From contig JAJTWR010000090.1 in the NCBI GenBank assembly GCA_021613335.1, forward strand, positions 525,001-589,000: DNA of 64,000 bases, written 5' to 3'. The number at the start of each line of letters is the position of its first letter. Within the stretch, counting starts at the first letter, position 1. The notes under the pieces are model-generated. The model saw only the letters and a program-made list of their open reading frames with translations, was not told the origin of the DNA and searched no databases. Of the stretch, positions 63,201 to 64,000 are shown one piece after another. Source of the stretch: Whitmania pigra. Taxonomy: Eukaryota; Annelida; Clitellata; Hirudinida; Haemopidae. Position numbers and translations under genes: made by a program.

Positions 63201-64000
63201 GGGATGATGATAATGATGGTGATGATGATAGAGGTGGTGTTATAATAATTATCTTGATTCTTTTGTGACATGATGTAATGGTGATGTTGATAGGGGTGGT
63301 GATGATGATAGTATTGGTTGTCTGTGATCATCATGTTACTGGTAATGATGATGATGACGATGACGTCAGAGGCAATCAATCGTCCGTATGCTTAGAACAC
63401 ATTGTGAATCATTAGAGCAATATAAATATGACAAAGTCATGTGAATTGTGCACTTACAACAACAAATATACGACTATAAATTCATTATTAATTAAGCAAT
63501 TAAGATGTCAACATTTTATTAATGATTTATTTAGAAATTAATAATTTTATTATTTATAATATTTATATTTATATTATTATTTACATTTATTTATTATTTA
63601 CTATATCTTATTCTGATCTGATGTTGTTTCTTGAAACAACTTGAAACATGGATCTTGTATTTTAGAGATAACATAACACCTAAGATACACAAATTCATAA
63701 ATGGCCTCAAGGAAAAATTACAATTCAATTGATAGGTCACAGTGTCAATAGTTTATAGGTCAACATAGTGCTTGGACACCACTGCTAGAATTAAGTTGTC
63801 ATTGTAGAAGCCTCAATGGAGGCTCGTTTCATACTTTAAATATTTTCATCTTTTAACGTTTTTATTATAATTCATCATCAAGAATCAGGCATATCAAACC
63901 GAGCCGTGTTCCAGCATAAGTCGGTAACGGCAACATTTGCAATGTTTTGCTTTCGAAACCCAGCCTGCAATGCCACGAGCACCCGTTGGGGAAGGAGCGT
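63136..64000. other. Right end of window, GAT-rich then AT-rich
   Basis: GAT-type array from about 63146 to 63235 directly after the donor at 63135, further GAT-rich DNA to 63365, then AT-rich DNA. The last 100 bases have higher GC and may contain an exon of the next or same gene, which I cannot identify. Confidence 0.5.

Overview
This is invertebrate nuclear DNA. Genes are split into many short exons with GT-AG introns, intergenic DNA is AT-rich, and the window is full of (TTA)n, (ATC/GAT)n and (TCCA)n arrays. Gene families are animal-specific (UNC5, LLGL, RAB28, UBAN adaptor, ADISSP/C20orf27, ADAMTS-like, CYP2-like P450, SNAPC5). Degenerate TTAGGG-like tracts argue weakly against an arthropod. 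A lophotrochozoan such as an annelid or mollusc would fit, but the sequence does not settle this. All gene models were built by eye from reading frame, splice consensus, intron phase and recalled family motifs; none was confirmed by alignment software.

Layout. 1-5387: microsatellites, no gene seen. 5388-10961 (+): 3' half of an UNC5 netrin receptor (membrane segment, ZU5, UPA, death domain). 12120-14915 (+): complete RAB28-like GTPase whose catalytic Gln is Leu. 15662-19861 (+): coiled-coil UBAN (ABIN/optineurin/NEMO type) protein. 20883-22016 (+): C20orf27/ADISSP homologue. 22631-24299 and 27242-28854 (-): two tandem paralogues of a small secreted helical protein with intron phases 1-0-0. 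30797-41842 (+): 24-exon lethal(2) giant larvae (LLGL) gene with an apparent one-base frame break at exon 13/14. 43455-44335: minisatellite of CTCF-like motifs. 44618-46894 (+): ADAMTS-like metalloprotease, 5' part not found, with C-terminal PLAC modules. 48907-59233 (-): two intact P450 genes and one degraded copy. 60050-60882 (+): SNAPC5, a subunit of the snRNA-activating complex. 62247-63135 (+): start of a possible small membrane protein.

Relations. P450 and SNAPC5 were probably an old head-to-head pair. Tandem duplication then multiplied the P450 together with the shared spacer and, in one case, the first exon of SNAPC5, which survives as a fragment at 53.13 kb. LLGL (epithelial polarity) and UNC5 (netrin guidance) are unrelated neighbours.

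The most interesting object is the tandem helical gene pair. Signal peptide, short first coding exon, phase 1-0-0 introns, a Pro-containing linker before the third intron and an SAYF-containing last helix all resemble the growth hormone/prolactin and class I helical cytokine plan. The vertebrate disulfide pattern is not conserved, so this is a hypothesis. Other points: tandem repeats overlapping splice donors, a natural Gln-to-Leu RAB28, a GC-AG intron in the P450 haem loop, a likely alternative last exon in the ADAMTS-like gene, and the CTCF-like array.
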